Below, in pieces: positions 41,388 to 52,096 of a DNA stretch of 64,000 nucleotides. Position numbers and translations under genes: made by a program. Location: contig NC_049562.1 in NCBI RefSeq assembly GCF_013368755.1, positions 6,758,001-6,822,000 of the forward strand. The letters are read 5' to 3'. Source of the stretch: Talaromyces rugulosus. Taxonomy: Eukaryota; Ascomycota; Eurotiomycetes; Eurotiales; Trichocomaceae. How positions within the stretch are numbered: position 1 is the stretch's first letter; every line of letters starts with the position of its first letter. The notes below the pieces were generated by a model. That model saw only the letters and a program-made list of their open reading frames with translations. It had not been told where the DNA came from and ran no database searches.

Positions 41388-42869
41388 ATGCGCTCATTAT
41401 GGATTACGGCGCTATGGGGATTGCAAACAACTTGCGCGTACTCGACAAATTTCCCTCTTGTCCATCGAGATAACCCCTCTGTTCTTCATGCATCATTGGA
41501 GCAACAGCGCGAGACATCGGATCTTCAGAAAAGGGACGGCCCTGTACAAGCGCCTCTTGTTAGTAGTCCTGCAAGTTATTCTAAGCAAAGTCATCTTCTA
41601 AATATGACAGGCATGGTACAGGGGGGTGGTAATTAACATTACAATGGGCACCCCTCCTCAACTAATGTCGTTACCCGTTGATATTGCGGACCATCATTTC
41701 TCACTTGTTAATTGGTACAATCCACAAGTATCAACTACTTATCAGGGAGACTATTGGTACCAGAGCGCAAATGATACAATGGGAATCGGGTCTACACAGA
41801 TAAAAGAATTCAATTTCGACTCATATTGTAGGTTTCCTCGATGGCTTTTAGTTCCAGGCAGAGAATTTGGCTAATTTATTATGTATCATCAGATCCTGAG
41901 GCAGTTATTGGGATAGGACCTGGGAATCATTCTCTTCCTTACTCGTTGGTTGATTATGGAGTCATTAAGTCACCATCGTTCAGCATTTGGTGCGACGATC
42001 TTCAGACTGGGGAAGGCAGCATTTTGTTCGGGGGTGTTAATTCCGCGAAATATCATGGTCCCCTTCAGGCATTCTCCTTTGATCCCGCATCAAGTCTATC
42101 TATCCCTCTGAAGGAAATTACCATTCAACTCGGTGCCAATGGCAGTGCCGTACCGGGGAACTCCTCAACGTCAAAAACATTTTCTATGCCGGACAAGCCG
42201 TTGCGGCTTCAAACATTCACGGAGTACCGTGAAGCCATGGGGTTTTCATTCTTGCCTGCGGACATTGCAAACCAAACGTATTCCTATTTTAATATTTCAG
42301 GCCCAGATTCAGATCCCATGCAACAGAATTATCTGGGATCCCTCCCCTGCAATCGCACAGATACTGAAAACTATACAGTGTCTTTAACATTCGGAAACAT
42401 TACCGTCTCCTATCCCTGGGAGGAACTCATCATACCTATCCGCCGTGTATTTGATTCTGGTGCCGTTGAGGACGTTTGCTACTTTGCTATCGGGAGGGGT
42501 AAGGAGACTTCAGATTATGACTACGGTTATTATATCCCTGGCGGCCCTGGAGCCGTTCTTGATTATGCCGGAATACTTGGAACGGTATTGATGAGCCGCC
42601 TTTACATAGCGGTGGACTATGACAATAACCTAATTGGAGTGGCTCCCTTGAACGAAAACCCAGGCCCTGACAACATTTTGGAAATCGGTACCGGCACAGA
42701 GCTGCCAGACGCTGTGGGCGATTTCCCAGCTACTAACACGCCGTATATTGCTCCGTCAGTTAACAGTTCTACATCGAGTGGCCTGGCAGCATTGCGGACA
42801 GCGCCGCCATCTGCCCAGAAACACGTGGTTGCTGCTTTGGGGGCAGCAGCCTTGTTTGCTGGCTTGTAA
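41388..42869 (+). pseudogene. Pepsin-like (A1) protein without catalytic motifs, frame broken
   Basis: A signal peptide (MRSLWITALWGLQTTCAYS), an N-glycosylated ectodomain and a C-terminal hydrophobic tail (VVAALGAAALFAGL) suggest a GPI-anchored secreted aspartic protease. Family landmarks remain: INITMGTPPQ, AVIGIGPGN, GSILFGGVNSAKY, WCDD and YDNNLIGVAP. However, the first active-site motif D-T-G-S reads DIAD, the flap region is missing by deletion, and the second D-[ST]-G motif reads DKP. The frame also breaks twice: at a run of six G (41621-41626), where five would keep it open, and near 41830-41890, where a 62-bp GTAGGT...CAG intron or an indel is needed. It is a decayed protease or a pseudoenzyme. 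Confidence 0.7.
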
Positions 42870-43436
42870 TGACAATCTACATATATACATCGATTGATGA
42901 CTTTGAAACAATACATATAGGGCTAAAAAGTATTGTATTTGACTCTAAATTTCCATCGCTGGCGAGAACCTGACGGGACCCGGCGCGGTCACACCGGCAT
43001 CATCCGCCACACTCACAGACACGGGTGTCTCCGGGCGCCCAGCCAGACACCCCAAGCCAGGTCGACACGGCCACAGCCCCGAAGCCCACTGAACCATGGG
43101 GCCTGTCCAGCCAGGCGGTCTGTTGAATATCCCGGTGGCTGTGCTAACCCTAATAGCCCTAAGTGTGGCTGATGGTATACGGATGTGGGTCCATGCATAT
43201 GTGTGTACAGGTGATCTGCTCGATCACTGTGCTCGCTTGCGGTTTCGCGCAGCATCTGGGTTCCCCGCATCCGTGCCCACCGCGTCTGCCGCCGCTGAGT
43301 GATGGTGCAATTGACGGGTCCGTCACGGAAAACCATGAAGATGGATTCTGTCGGAAGTCAACATATTCACTATAGGCTAGTGGATGACGGCAGCAGGAGG
43401 ATATTGCTGTAAAGCAATATCTATTATTAGTAAGAT
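42870..43436. other. GC-rich flank with dispersed repeat R3
   Basis: 42950-43300 is unusually GC-rich and contains R3 copy 2 (43121-43144, plus strand). No coding frame is convincing. Confidence 0.45.
43121..43144 (+). repeat. 24-bp dispersed repeat R3, copy 2
   Basis: Identical in inverted orientation to 30395-30418. The sequences diverge immediately beyond it. Confidence 0.6.
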
Positions 43437-43620
43437 GACGGCATCCAAAGCACGTGACCGTATAGCCAACATAGCCAACTATGTACTCCAACGGAGGCAA
43501 TCACGACAAATGACTATGATAGCTATGATTACACTTTATTATACTGTATAAGGACACTCATTTACCATCATGTATCTATTTTACTGTGTTTTGTTCCCTA
43601 CCTTAGACCTGTGGGACAAT
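43437..43620 (+). repeat. Relic of a B-family-like LTR
   Basis: Contains AAGGACACTCATTTACCATC followed by ATGTATCTA and GTGTTTTGTTC, together with ACATAGCCAAC units. This is the reverse complement of the middle of the B LTR (compare 4440-4560), with many differences. No internal domain remains. Confidence 0.65.
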
Positions 43621-43817
43621 TGATAATATGATTCGTCAATTTTTCTGTTATTGCCTATCACCTATTCTAGAATGTTCGAGCCACCTTCAGATCTGGCCGT
43701 GTCGATCCACCCAGGCGAACAGTTGTCCACTACCGATGCTTTAGGTTCTATATCCCTAGATGTACGCTGTTGACTCAAAAACAAGGTAGATGATACACCT
43801 AGACCCTAGGGAGTGAT

Positions 43818-43895
43818 GTAAAAAATGCTTTAAAGTATTTGTGCATTGCTGACTCAAAGTGAAAATGACTGGGTGATGATTATAATAGTGACGTA
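43818..43895 (-). repeat. Dispersed repeat R2, inverted copy
   Basis: The reverse complement matches 28950-29015, roughly 80 percent by eye, around TGAGTCAGCAA..GCACAAAT.CTTTAAAGCA. Confidence 0.6.
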
Positions 43896-43911
43896 AAATA
43901 GAAATTCTTTC

Positions 43912-44058
43912 AAGGCAAGATTATTACAGGGCAAGATTGTTGCAGGGCAAGAATATTACAGGGCTAGAATATTACAGGGCAAGATTATTACAGGGCAAGA
44001 TTATTACAGGGCAAGATTATTACAGGGCAAGATTATTACAGGGCAAGACTGTTGCAGG
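43912..44058. repeat. 16-bp minisatellite, about nine units
   Basis: Unit GGGCAAGATTATTACA with variants at three positions. It ends abruptly at GGGCAAAGCC. Confidence 0.95.
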
Positions 44059-44779
44059 GCAAAGCCGCCCCCTACGCTAACTCTGTGGTCGGTGAGTCAT
44101 AGTTGAGCTAAGTGAGCCACCAAACCCTTACCCCAAGTTTTAACTTTGAGAACCTTCTAGAGAATTCACCTGGACCTATTGGTCCTTAAGTTTGATCTGG
44201 ACTCTGTGTCACTGATCATGTTTTTTTGTAGCTGCGGCGCCCGATTCCTGTCGTACGTATGTGGTGGCTTGGTCGGGTAAAACCTGTACTAAGATCGGGA
44301 GCAATTTTTGTAGATGGAGCAGTCATATTCTATAATCAATCAACACATTGAGTGGACAATACAGTTCTCCCGTGATAAGTACGTTTGGAACAGCTATACC
44401 AGGTGGTAGATGGGATTAGATGGTTTGGAACATGTGACGATTGCTCTTGGGATGAGCGTCGAATTAGGTGGTTTCTCTTAGCCCGCATTGCTTCTTGTGA
44501 GGATCCTCATAGACTGATAACCCTTCTAAGAACTCCCTACCGGGTTGGCCCCCATAGGGCTGGGCCTCAGTCAGGATGAACTCGCGAGGTCGGTACCCCG
44601 TGCAGGGCTGAACCTGGCCATAGGCTAGCCCGCGGGGGTTAGCCCGCGGGTGGTGTTAACACTGCAGTGCTGGCCCCAGATCAGGGTTGGTCCCAGGGTT
44701 GTGCACCCCGAGCGGGTACAAGCCTCCAGCAGGCCTGACCCGCCCGGTCTGCACCAGAATGTTCGACACTCCTATCACC

Positions 44780-44875
44780 GAACCGGTTTAGTGATGCTCA
44801 ATTCGCGCTATGCAGTGACCCGTCGATACCCAAAATGGTCTAGTTCCGATGTCCGTTGACTAAGGTCATCAGGCC
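44780..44875 (+). repeat. 96-bp direct repeat R4, copy 1
   Basis: Starts GAACCGG and includes TGATGCTCAATTCGCGCTA and TGGTCTAGTTCCGATGTCCG. It matches 45375-45470 over its full length with about ten differences. The 17-bp minisatellite lies between the copies. Confidence 0.85.
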
Positions 44876-44887
44876 CCACCGACATTT

Positions 44888-45176
44888 CTCTTGCAGACGC
44901 AGCGCTCTTGCAGCGGCAACGCTCTTGCAGCGGCAACGCTCTTGCAGACGCAACGCTCTTGCAGCGGCAAAACTCTTGCAGACGCAAACCTCTTGCAGCG
45001 GCAACGTTCTTGCAGACGCAACGTTCTTGCAGACGCAACGTTCTTGCAGGCGCAAACCTCTTGCAGGCGCAAACCTCTTGCAGGCGCAAACCTCTTGCAG
45101 GCGCAAACCTCTTGCAGGCGCAAACCTCTTGCAAACACATTCCTCTTGCAGGCGCAACGTTCTTGCAACTGCAATG
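44888..45176. repeat. 17-bp minisatellite, 17 units
   Basis: Unit CTCTTGCAGRCGCAAMS; 17 units x 17 bp = 289 bp. Because 17 is not a multiple of 3, each frame repeats every 51 bp, so open frames of 100-130 codons appear in several frames on both strands. They are a by-product of the period, not genes. Confidence 0.95.
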
Positions 45177-45374
45177 CTCGCGTTCCTCGTGGGTGAGAAA
45201 GATTTGGAATGATCTTGACTTCTCATGTTATCGATATCCATAAAAGAAGGCGAGTCATTTCATCTGTGATGAATGGCCACAATGTCCCATGACCCGGTGT
45301 GGCAGAAAACTGCATCTAGAGGGTTCCATGGGCTGCTTGGCTCGCCCTGTTACCGGTCCACAACTGCCTGGCTG

Positions 45375-45470
45375 GAACCGGATTTCGTGATGCTCAATTC
45401 GCGCTAAGCAGTGACCCGTCGATCTCCAAAGTGGTCTAGTTCCGATGTCCGCTGACTAACGTCATCGGCC
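45375..45470 (+). repeat. 96-bp direct repeat R4, copy 2
   Basis: Partner of 44780-44875. Neighbouring sequences on both outer sides differ. Confidence 0.85.
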
Positions 45471-47181
45471 TCCCGTGCTTTCCATAGAAGACTCGCACTA
45501 TTCAAGCACTTCTACATCAGCAAGAACACCGGCTTGTTGCAAAGTGACTCACCTGCTATGCTCGTCATGCCAATCCCTTAAGGATTTATTTCGTACTTAT
45601 CAGCCGTGGCTTTCCGCTCTCTCAGTAGACTTCCCGCGTGGGAAAGGCCTGTCCCAATCGATGTCTGGTTCAAGAGAACTGTCTCGTACGACATCCATAA
45701 CAATGAGGGCTAAGGGCACGTCGCATGAGAGACGATTGGAATAAGAGATATCCTGCGCAAGAAAGTTCACGTGCAAGACATATATCTCGCACGATAGATA
45801 TCGCCCAAGAAATTCCCATCATGGAAGTCCAATCGCTCAAGAGCGATTCGACATAAGCTTTCCTCAAAATTCATGTAAAATTATCTCGCCAAAGTGTAGT
45901 CCAGTTATGGCTGATCCATCTTTGGTGCGCGTGGACGGACTGAACTAACCGCAAGTGTGAGCCCTTACAATATGATTCGCCGATTTTGTCACTTTATTCA
46001 CCAATGGATTCAATTTCGATCCTCTCCAACTGGACAATGACCTGGATCCAAAAACGGCTCTCGGGTCCAATAATGGCTCCAGCATCCAATGCGAACTTCG
46101 CTCCTTCCCCCGGAATCTCTGCCCATGAGGTAATTTCGTACTTGGTTAATGGTAGCAATGTCTCATGACCCAGCAGAGCATAAATCTGCATCTAGAGGGC
46201 CGTCGAGGCCATGACGATGGATTTGTGATGGATGACTGATTCGGAAGGAGTTATCTACCAATACCTATTATTAGAGGTTGCTTCAAAGCAAACGACAGAA
46301 TCTTACGGCATCCAAGCACGTGACCATTGTAGTCAACAGAGCACTGGAAGGAACATAGGATAGATATGCTCACTATGTTTAATCTTCAGTAGGAACCGGG
46401 CGAGGCGATCGGATGTCTCATGCTTTGAGATAAAATATACTGTGTACCTTGTCTCTCCTAACGGGATGAGTATGCTACAGTTAGGGGTTGAAAAGCATGA
46501 GCCTACTTCTGGCTTGAAGAAATAGGAACAAGCTAGTAAATTATGTAGGTGCAAATGCTCATTAAATTATGATTGTGCTATGAATAATAAGCTGATCAGT
46601 ACAGGGGGACGAAGCTATGCTGTGTTTCATAGAGTTGTTAGCACGTGCATGGTGCTAGCATATGCTGCATGGCAGCTTGTGCTAACTAGCGTAATTCCGG
46701 ATCCGTCACATGCATGGTGGCACAGCCTTTCCCACTTTACAAGATCCTATATGTCTTAAGCTGCCTGGCTCACTTCACATAGTTCTGAATTGAGTAGTTC
46801 CTAGCTGAGTGCGTCTGCACAAAAATAGTGCATGTCCACTGAGCTAGTTTATGATGCATCCCGTTCAACTAGGTCAATTGGAGATTCTCCAAGCAGGTCG
46901 GATAGCCCACTTTTCTTATTGGTGTAACCATGCATGGGGCTGCTCAAGACATTTTCTTTCCTGTTGATAGACATCGACACCGTGATGTATTCTGAAAAGG
47001 TATGGAGTCATCTAGATACGGCAAAACAAAACTGATGGTGGTGACGATGAAAGTAGAGATGGACCAGCCGTACAGGTATATATGTAGACAAGAAATGACA
47101 GTGCAAATAAAAAAATTTAAAAAACAGGGTAAAAATCGCTATACGCATTGGATACACAAACAGACAGCATTATATGCGGCA
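45471..47181. other. Mosaic of repeat relics
   Basis: A block at 46146-46200 (AATGT.TCATGACCC...CTGCATCTAGAGGG) repeats 45275-45330. Another at about 46300-46345 (GGCATCCAAGCACGTGACC) repeats 43440-43465. 46800-46870 contains GTGC...GCAC units like the B LTR. These look like fragments of LTR elements. No gene is supported. Confidence 0.5.
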
Positions 47182-49803
47182 TTATAGTCCCAGTACCGAA
47201 GGGTGCGATCGGCACACAGTTCCGTGATCCGACTCAGCGTGCCCCATCAGAGCCATCTTATCTTTTAGGTCAACGTGGCACACATTGCAGCGAACCGGTT
47301 GGGTCCAGGCAAGTTTCGCATGTGTCCGTAAAAAGTGTCGCGTGAGAGATCCGGGGTTCTTGTATTTCATGGTTCGCTTGCTCATGGGTAGCTGCGGATT
47401 TCCAACGCAAATAAAACAGATGACCGGTCGTTGACTTGGTTCAGTGATTACTACTGACTTGATTGCACTTTGGAGAGCACAATCGGGCTCTTCGTCCGCT
47501 GAGCACCGCGGTCGTTTCGCAGGAGGACTAGAACCCTCATCATCATCATCGGGCGGCGGTCGGCGAAATGGGATGGTTCGGCGTGTGGGTCGGCCTTCTT
47601 CCATCCCGCAATACAAAGCACCCTCATCAATGGCTCGAATCCGACGCTGGTACTCCAGTTCAATGGTCTTTCCTGGTGCAGCCATCATGCTCTCAATATA
47701 GGTCAGATGCTGCGCAGACATCGCATCCTGGCGCCTCAAGGTCTTCATGACCTTAGTATCGATCATCATCCCTGCTAGTTGACTTTCCAAGTCGATCACC
47801 GGTTGCTCGTCCCGATAACGCTTCAGGTTCTCACGTATCCAGCGGTTCCGCTGTCGTTGCTTCTCGTTGCGTAGTTCACAAACAGCCCGGTCATATCGCC
47901 GTTTCGCTTCCTTCGTCTGTTCTTCAACCTCTTGCAGTTTCTTCTGTACCTTACGACGGGATTTGGAGAGCGTCCCTGCGCCCAGAGTGCCAAAGCGGGC
48001 TTGACAGGCTATGCGGGCGCACTCGAACTTGGCCTCTCGAACTTTCCACTTCTGTTTCCGTCTGTTGACGGTATCCTGCCGCGCACCAACCTCTGGAAGC
48101 GCATTGAGCGATTTCGATTCTTCTAGAGACAGCCAAAAAGGCCGGTTGGGGTCAATAGACGCGCTTAAGGAGCAAGCAAATCGCACCAGCTCCGTTTGAG
48201 AACCGGTCTTACAGACGATGCCCTGGGCGTCGACATCGACATCCACCTCATAGTGTCGGATAAATGTGCGGATATCACTGTGCTGCAACATGACATTTTG
48301 GAGGGCCTCTAAGACTTCCTCTATCCACGAGGTTAATTGGGATCGGCCGCATGAAAGAACGAAAAAGGGCACTGACTACTGTTATTGAACGCCTTCGCTC
48401 CAGCATACCGAAGACAATAGGGCTTGACAACGTCTTCAAAACCGGTGATTTAACCCACTCGGCGCATTTGAGAACGCAATGTCAACGCGGTCATCCTCTT
48501 CTCCAGGATAATTCGATACCCAGTATTCTCCTGGTCCACTTGACAGAACACATATTTATCCAGGAGTGCGTCTTGAAGTTGCACCTCTTGTTGCCCTTTG
48601 CCGTCAGGAACGCGAAGACTATAGAGTTTTGCCGCAGAATCCAGCACGGGGCCCGTCTTAGAGATTCTCTTAAAGCCCTGGATGTGAAATAGCATAATCT
48701 GTAGACAAACATGCGGGCTCAGGGCTAGAGTTGGATCGAATATAATTTCGGGGATTTTGAACTCATTTCTGTTCCGTTAGCATATGACATCTATCAATAC
48801 TTAGAGAGATCCTTACGGAGGCTTTTTCCCTAGAAATCGCTTCGTGAAGTCCAGTTTCAAGAATATGAACAGGTGCGGCCGTCCTCCATCTGGGTCTCGG
48901 ATCAACTTGAGTCCCAGGTCCCGATAGCGAAGGTGTAGAAGGGCCCCAGGACGACTCGCCATGATGGCGGCGAGTTGACTGTAGAACAGGAGCTGAATTC
49001 GCCGCCAGCCACACCCGAACGTCGTTTCGGTGGTGGTCAGTAAGACTCGGGCGAACTCCACCACATCTTCAATATACATGTTCTTTTTCGGCCGCCGGTG
49101 GAGCTCCAATTCTTTTTCCTTTGCCACAAGAGCAATGACCTATACACGATTAGGGGCGGCGCCGCAGCCAGAGGGAAACGCAGGGTGTGGGCTCACATCG
49201 TCCACTTTGACCATGGTCTCTTTGCTCAGCCCAGACGACGTCTTTTGCTTCAGGACCAGATGCCACCATTTCCAGAATGACTCCAGTGAGCTCTTATAGC
49301 GAAAGCCTGGACAGCGTCGACCATTTTTACCACGACGGATATCGCACCGCCAGCCGAAGAATCCGTAGAGGAAACGGACGGTGTCATCCGAGTCCGAGAT
49401 CCAGTGCCATTGCTGCGAGGGGTCCAAGCCCAGGTGCCGGCAGTGTCTACCCGTACATCAATCGTAAGAATCTCACATGGCTAAAAAGTGAAAGGGTTCC
49501 CTACCTATTCCAGTACTCGCCAGTCTCGTCTAACTTCTCCTAGGTCGTAGGACTGTACCGCTTCTGCCAAAGCTAGGAAACATCCAGCTGCTCTGCTTTA
49601 GCCAAATATTCTTCCAGAGAAAGTTGGCCCTCGTCAACAGCCTCATCGTCCTCGGAATCGCTCTCGTCGTCTAGATCTTCGCTGTCCGAGTCCGGGTCCA
49701 GATCAGAAGCAGAGTCGTCATCGAGCCCGTCGTCCGAGAAGATTTCGGTGAGGATGGAGCTGGCATCACTTTCACTCTCATTTTCAGTGTCAAGAACAGT
49801 CAT
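47182..49803 (-). pseudogene. DUF3435/'FluG'-type tyrosine recombinase-like gene, three premature stops
   Basis: Exons 49803-49505, 49446-49197, 49139-48817, 48768-48377 and 48320-47182 would encode about 800 aa. All four introns (48-58 nt) have GT...AG ends and correct phase. Stops interrupt it at 49573-49575 and 49540-49542 (both TAG where relatives have Gln, CAG-to-TAG) and at 48450-48452 (TAA where relatives have Glu). Recognisable parts are an acidic N terminus, DTVRFLYGFFGW, MYIEDVVEFARVLL, the recombinase-type Arg in SRPGALLHLRYRDL, a second Arg in YCLRYAGAKAF and the candidate nucleophile in LQHSDIRTFIRHY. Then come a Lys/Arg coiled coil and two C-terminal Cys/His zinc motifs (CFICVGN..., CNVCHVDLKDK). 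This family includes Starship captains. The 3' half is still open. Confidence 0.82.
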
Positions 49804-50290
49804 AGTAGATATAGAAAAAAAGATTTGGCAAGATTAAGCGCGGTGAGGGGAGCGGGTGACTCGTAAGTGAGAGATGCAGCGGGGGGCAGAGGAGCATATA
49901 TATACGACCAGCAGGGGGGCGGATGGGACAGGCAGACACTGCGGCGCTGGGGCACCCGAAGTGCTGCTGCCGCTGGAGGGAGCCATTTTTGGCTCCTGGG
50001 CCGTCATGAAACGAGAGTTGGGAAAGCGACACCACAATTCTAGATTATGTTCAACTACGCAGTAAATCCAGCCGGTAATTAGGTGTGGGGCCGTGGGAGA
50101 GTCACATGACCGTAAAATGGCAAGGGAAATGGTGCGTGGTGCGAAGTCGCGAGGCCGTGGCACGAAAGCAAAGATCACGGGACGGTGGTCTTGGCGGGTC
50201 TTGGCGGTGAATGGGAAGGCAAAAACGGCGTCAAGTGTAGCCGTTTTCGGGGTCTCGCTCACCAACACAACGTTATACACAGTTTATTTT
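49804..50290. promoter_or_regulatory. Upstream region of the recombinase relic
   Basis: GC-rich, with a TATATATA sequence at 49896-49903 about 95 bp before the ATG, suitably placed for a minus-strand promoter. GC content collapses at about 50285, a sharp compositional boundary. Confidence 0.4.
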
Positions 50291-51417
50291 AGTATTAAAT
50301 AGTTATATAGTTATTATTATCTTTTTTATTTATTAAATATTGTTCTGGCAGAAAAATATGGTGGTGTGATGTAATGTTGGCTTTTTCTGGTATAGTACCA
50401 TAATGATTGTTATAATAATAAATAGCCTGTGTCTCTCTAAATATATACTTAAAGTTTTTGGTTTAATTTAATTCTGTAATGTATCGTCTATATAAAGATA
50501 TGTTGTGGCTGGAAGAGTTCTTTGATAGCTTTATAGTAATTCTATAATCAATAATGATGTTTTTTTTGATGCTAATTGACGTAAATTGATTATTTGAAGG
50601 TGATATTAAACTCAGACGTGTTTTAGTGCATAATAAGAAACATTTAATATCTGTGTGATATGTAATAGCTAATGGACAGTATTATATTATGAAAATAGTA
50701 TTTTGAAACAAAGTTGTATTATATAAAATACTAATATAATATTTTAGTTTTCTCTATAGAGTAATAGTGCCATTACATAGATGATAAAAAGATATCTAAA
50801 GGCCTTTGACAAGTCTATAGAGCAATTTGAGCGAATTAGATAAGACACTGATCTATTTATCTTAGAGAAATAGGCTTATGAGAGAATTTATCGATTTTTC
50901 TTGAAAGAAAATATAGCATTCTTTCCTATCTATTATAATAGTATTTGTGAAAAAAGAGCTTTTATTATTAAGCTTTTACGGTTATCGCCGTCTCTTGAAT
51001 CATACTGTATTTGTTCTAATTCATTTCCAGCTCATTTTAATAAAGATTTGCAAATTCTATGAGAAGAGACTAAAGATAAAAAGCTGTCTGCTCTAAAAGC
51101 TAGGTAGTATAAGTCGCTTTTCATTGACTATCTTAAACGACTTATAGCAATACATTTAATTAGAATAACATACAGAGATATAAAAAAGAATAGTTTCTGG
51201 CTTTTTAATGATTTCTATAATATAGTTCTCTTTAACTTCTCTTATACCTATATAATTATACTATAGAGACCATATATAGTTTAAAGCTTTATTATCAACA
51301 ATTGATTTTTAAAAAAATAGACGACACGGCAAAGCATATAAAAATTAGTTAAGCTAGAAAGGAAGTGGATTAAATCTCTTATTTATAAATAGTATAATCT
51401 TATTTTTCTCAATAGTG
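50291..51417. other. AT-rich decayed DNA
   Basis: Extremely AT-rich with stops in all frames. Some stretches near 50900-51350 have the feel of decayed transposase sequence, but I cannot assign a family. Confidence 0.5.
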
Positions 51418-52029
51418 TGTCATAAGAATCGATAACGCTCAGCCAATAGATATAACAGCGGACGCTAGTTACATAAGCAAAGATTATTAGATATTCTCGT
51501 GGGATAGAATCTCTGATTGTACCCGAGAAGGAAGAAACGCCTACACTTATACTCCCACATGGAATGACTCATCAAACAAAAGCCTGTGTCATATAGAAAT
51601 GGTTTCCATACAAAAACAGACTCCGTACGAAAAGAGATCCCATACGGAAAGGATCTCCACGCGAAAAAAGTCTCCATACGAAAAGACCCACCTTACAGAC
51701 TTAGGCACATAACTGCATAGTCAACATAGTAAGACTATACTAAAGAACTATATACTGACATAGTCAAGCAAAGCTTAACTATACTCACTATATTTAGGAT
51801 CAGCTATATAAAGACACTCATTTACCATCATATATCTAGCTTATTATGTTTTATTCTCTTAAGCAAATAGTATACTACTATTACTCTTCAACATACTTTG
51901 CAGCCTATCATTACAATAATACTCTACTTATCCTAGGATTGCCTTACACAACATTCTCATCTTACCTTCTATTAGCAGAATACCCACCCCAATTCACATC
52001 TTGGTGACGAGTTGTTGAACCAATTAACA
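51418..52029 (+). repeat. 5' LTR of element B2, variant
   Basis: 612 bp, 45 bp shorter than other B LTRs. Both ends match, but the middle (about 51540-51710) is unrelated to B1. It holds about five imperfect units like TCTCCATACGAAAAGAC where B1 has the GTGC...GCAC array. Confidence 0.85.
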
Positions 52030-52096
52030 ATAAAACACCCTCATAACACGAAGTTTTGAGAACTAGATAAGCAATCAAACCTTACTAACAAGCTAA

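Noticed and set aside
44808..45243. Cys-rich ORFs of 100-133 codons in several frames
   Set aside because: By-product of a 17-bp tandem repeat with a 51-bp frame period; no start context or flanking exon.
45475..45744. 89-codon plus-strand ORF
   Set aside because: Lies in repeat relics and has no protein-like pattern.
49834..50280. 148-codon minus-strand ORF upstream of the recombinase relic
   Set aside because: GC-rich promoter-like region with a TATA sequence; no domain and no splice link to the gene.
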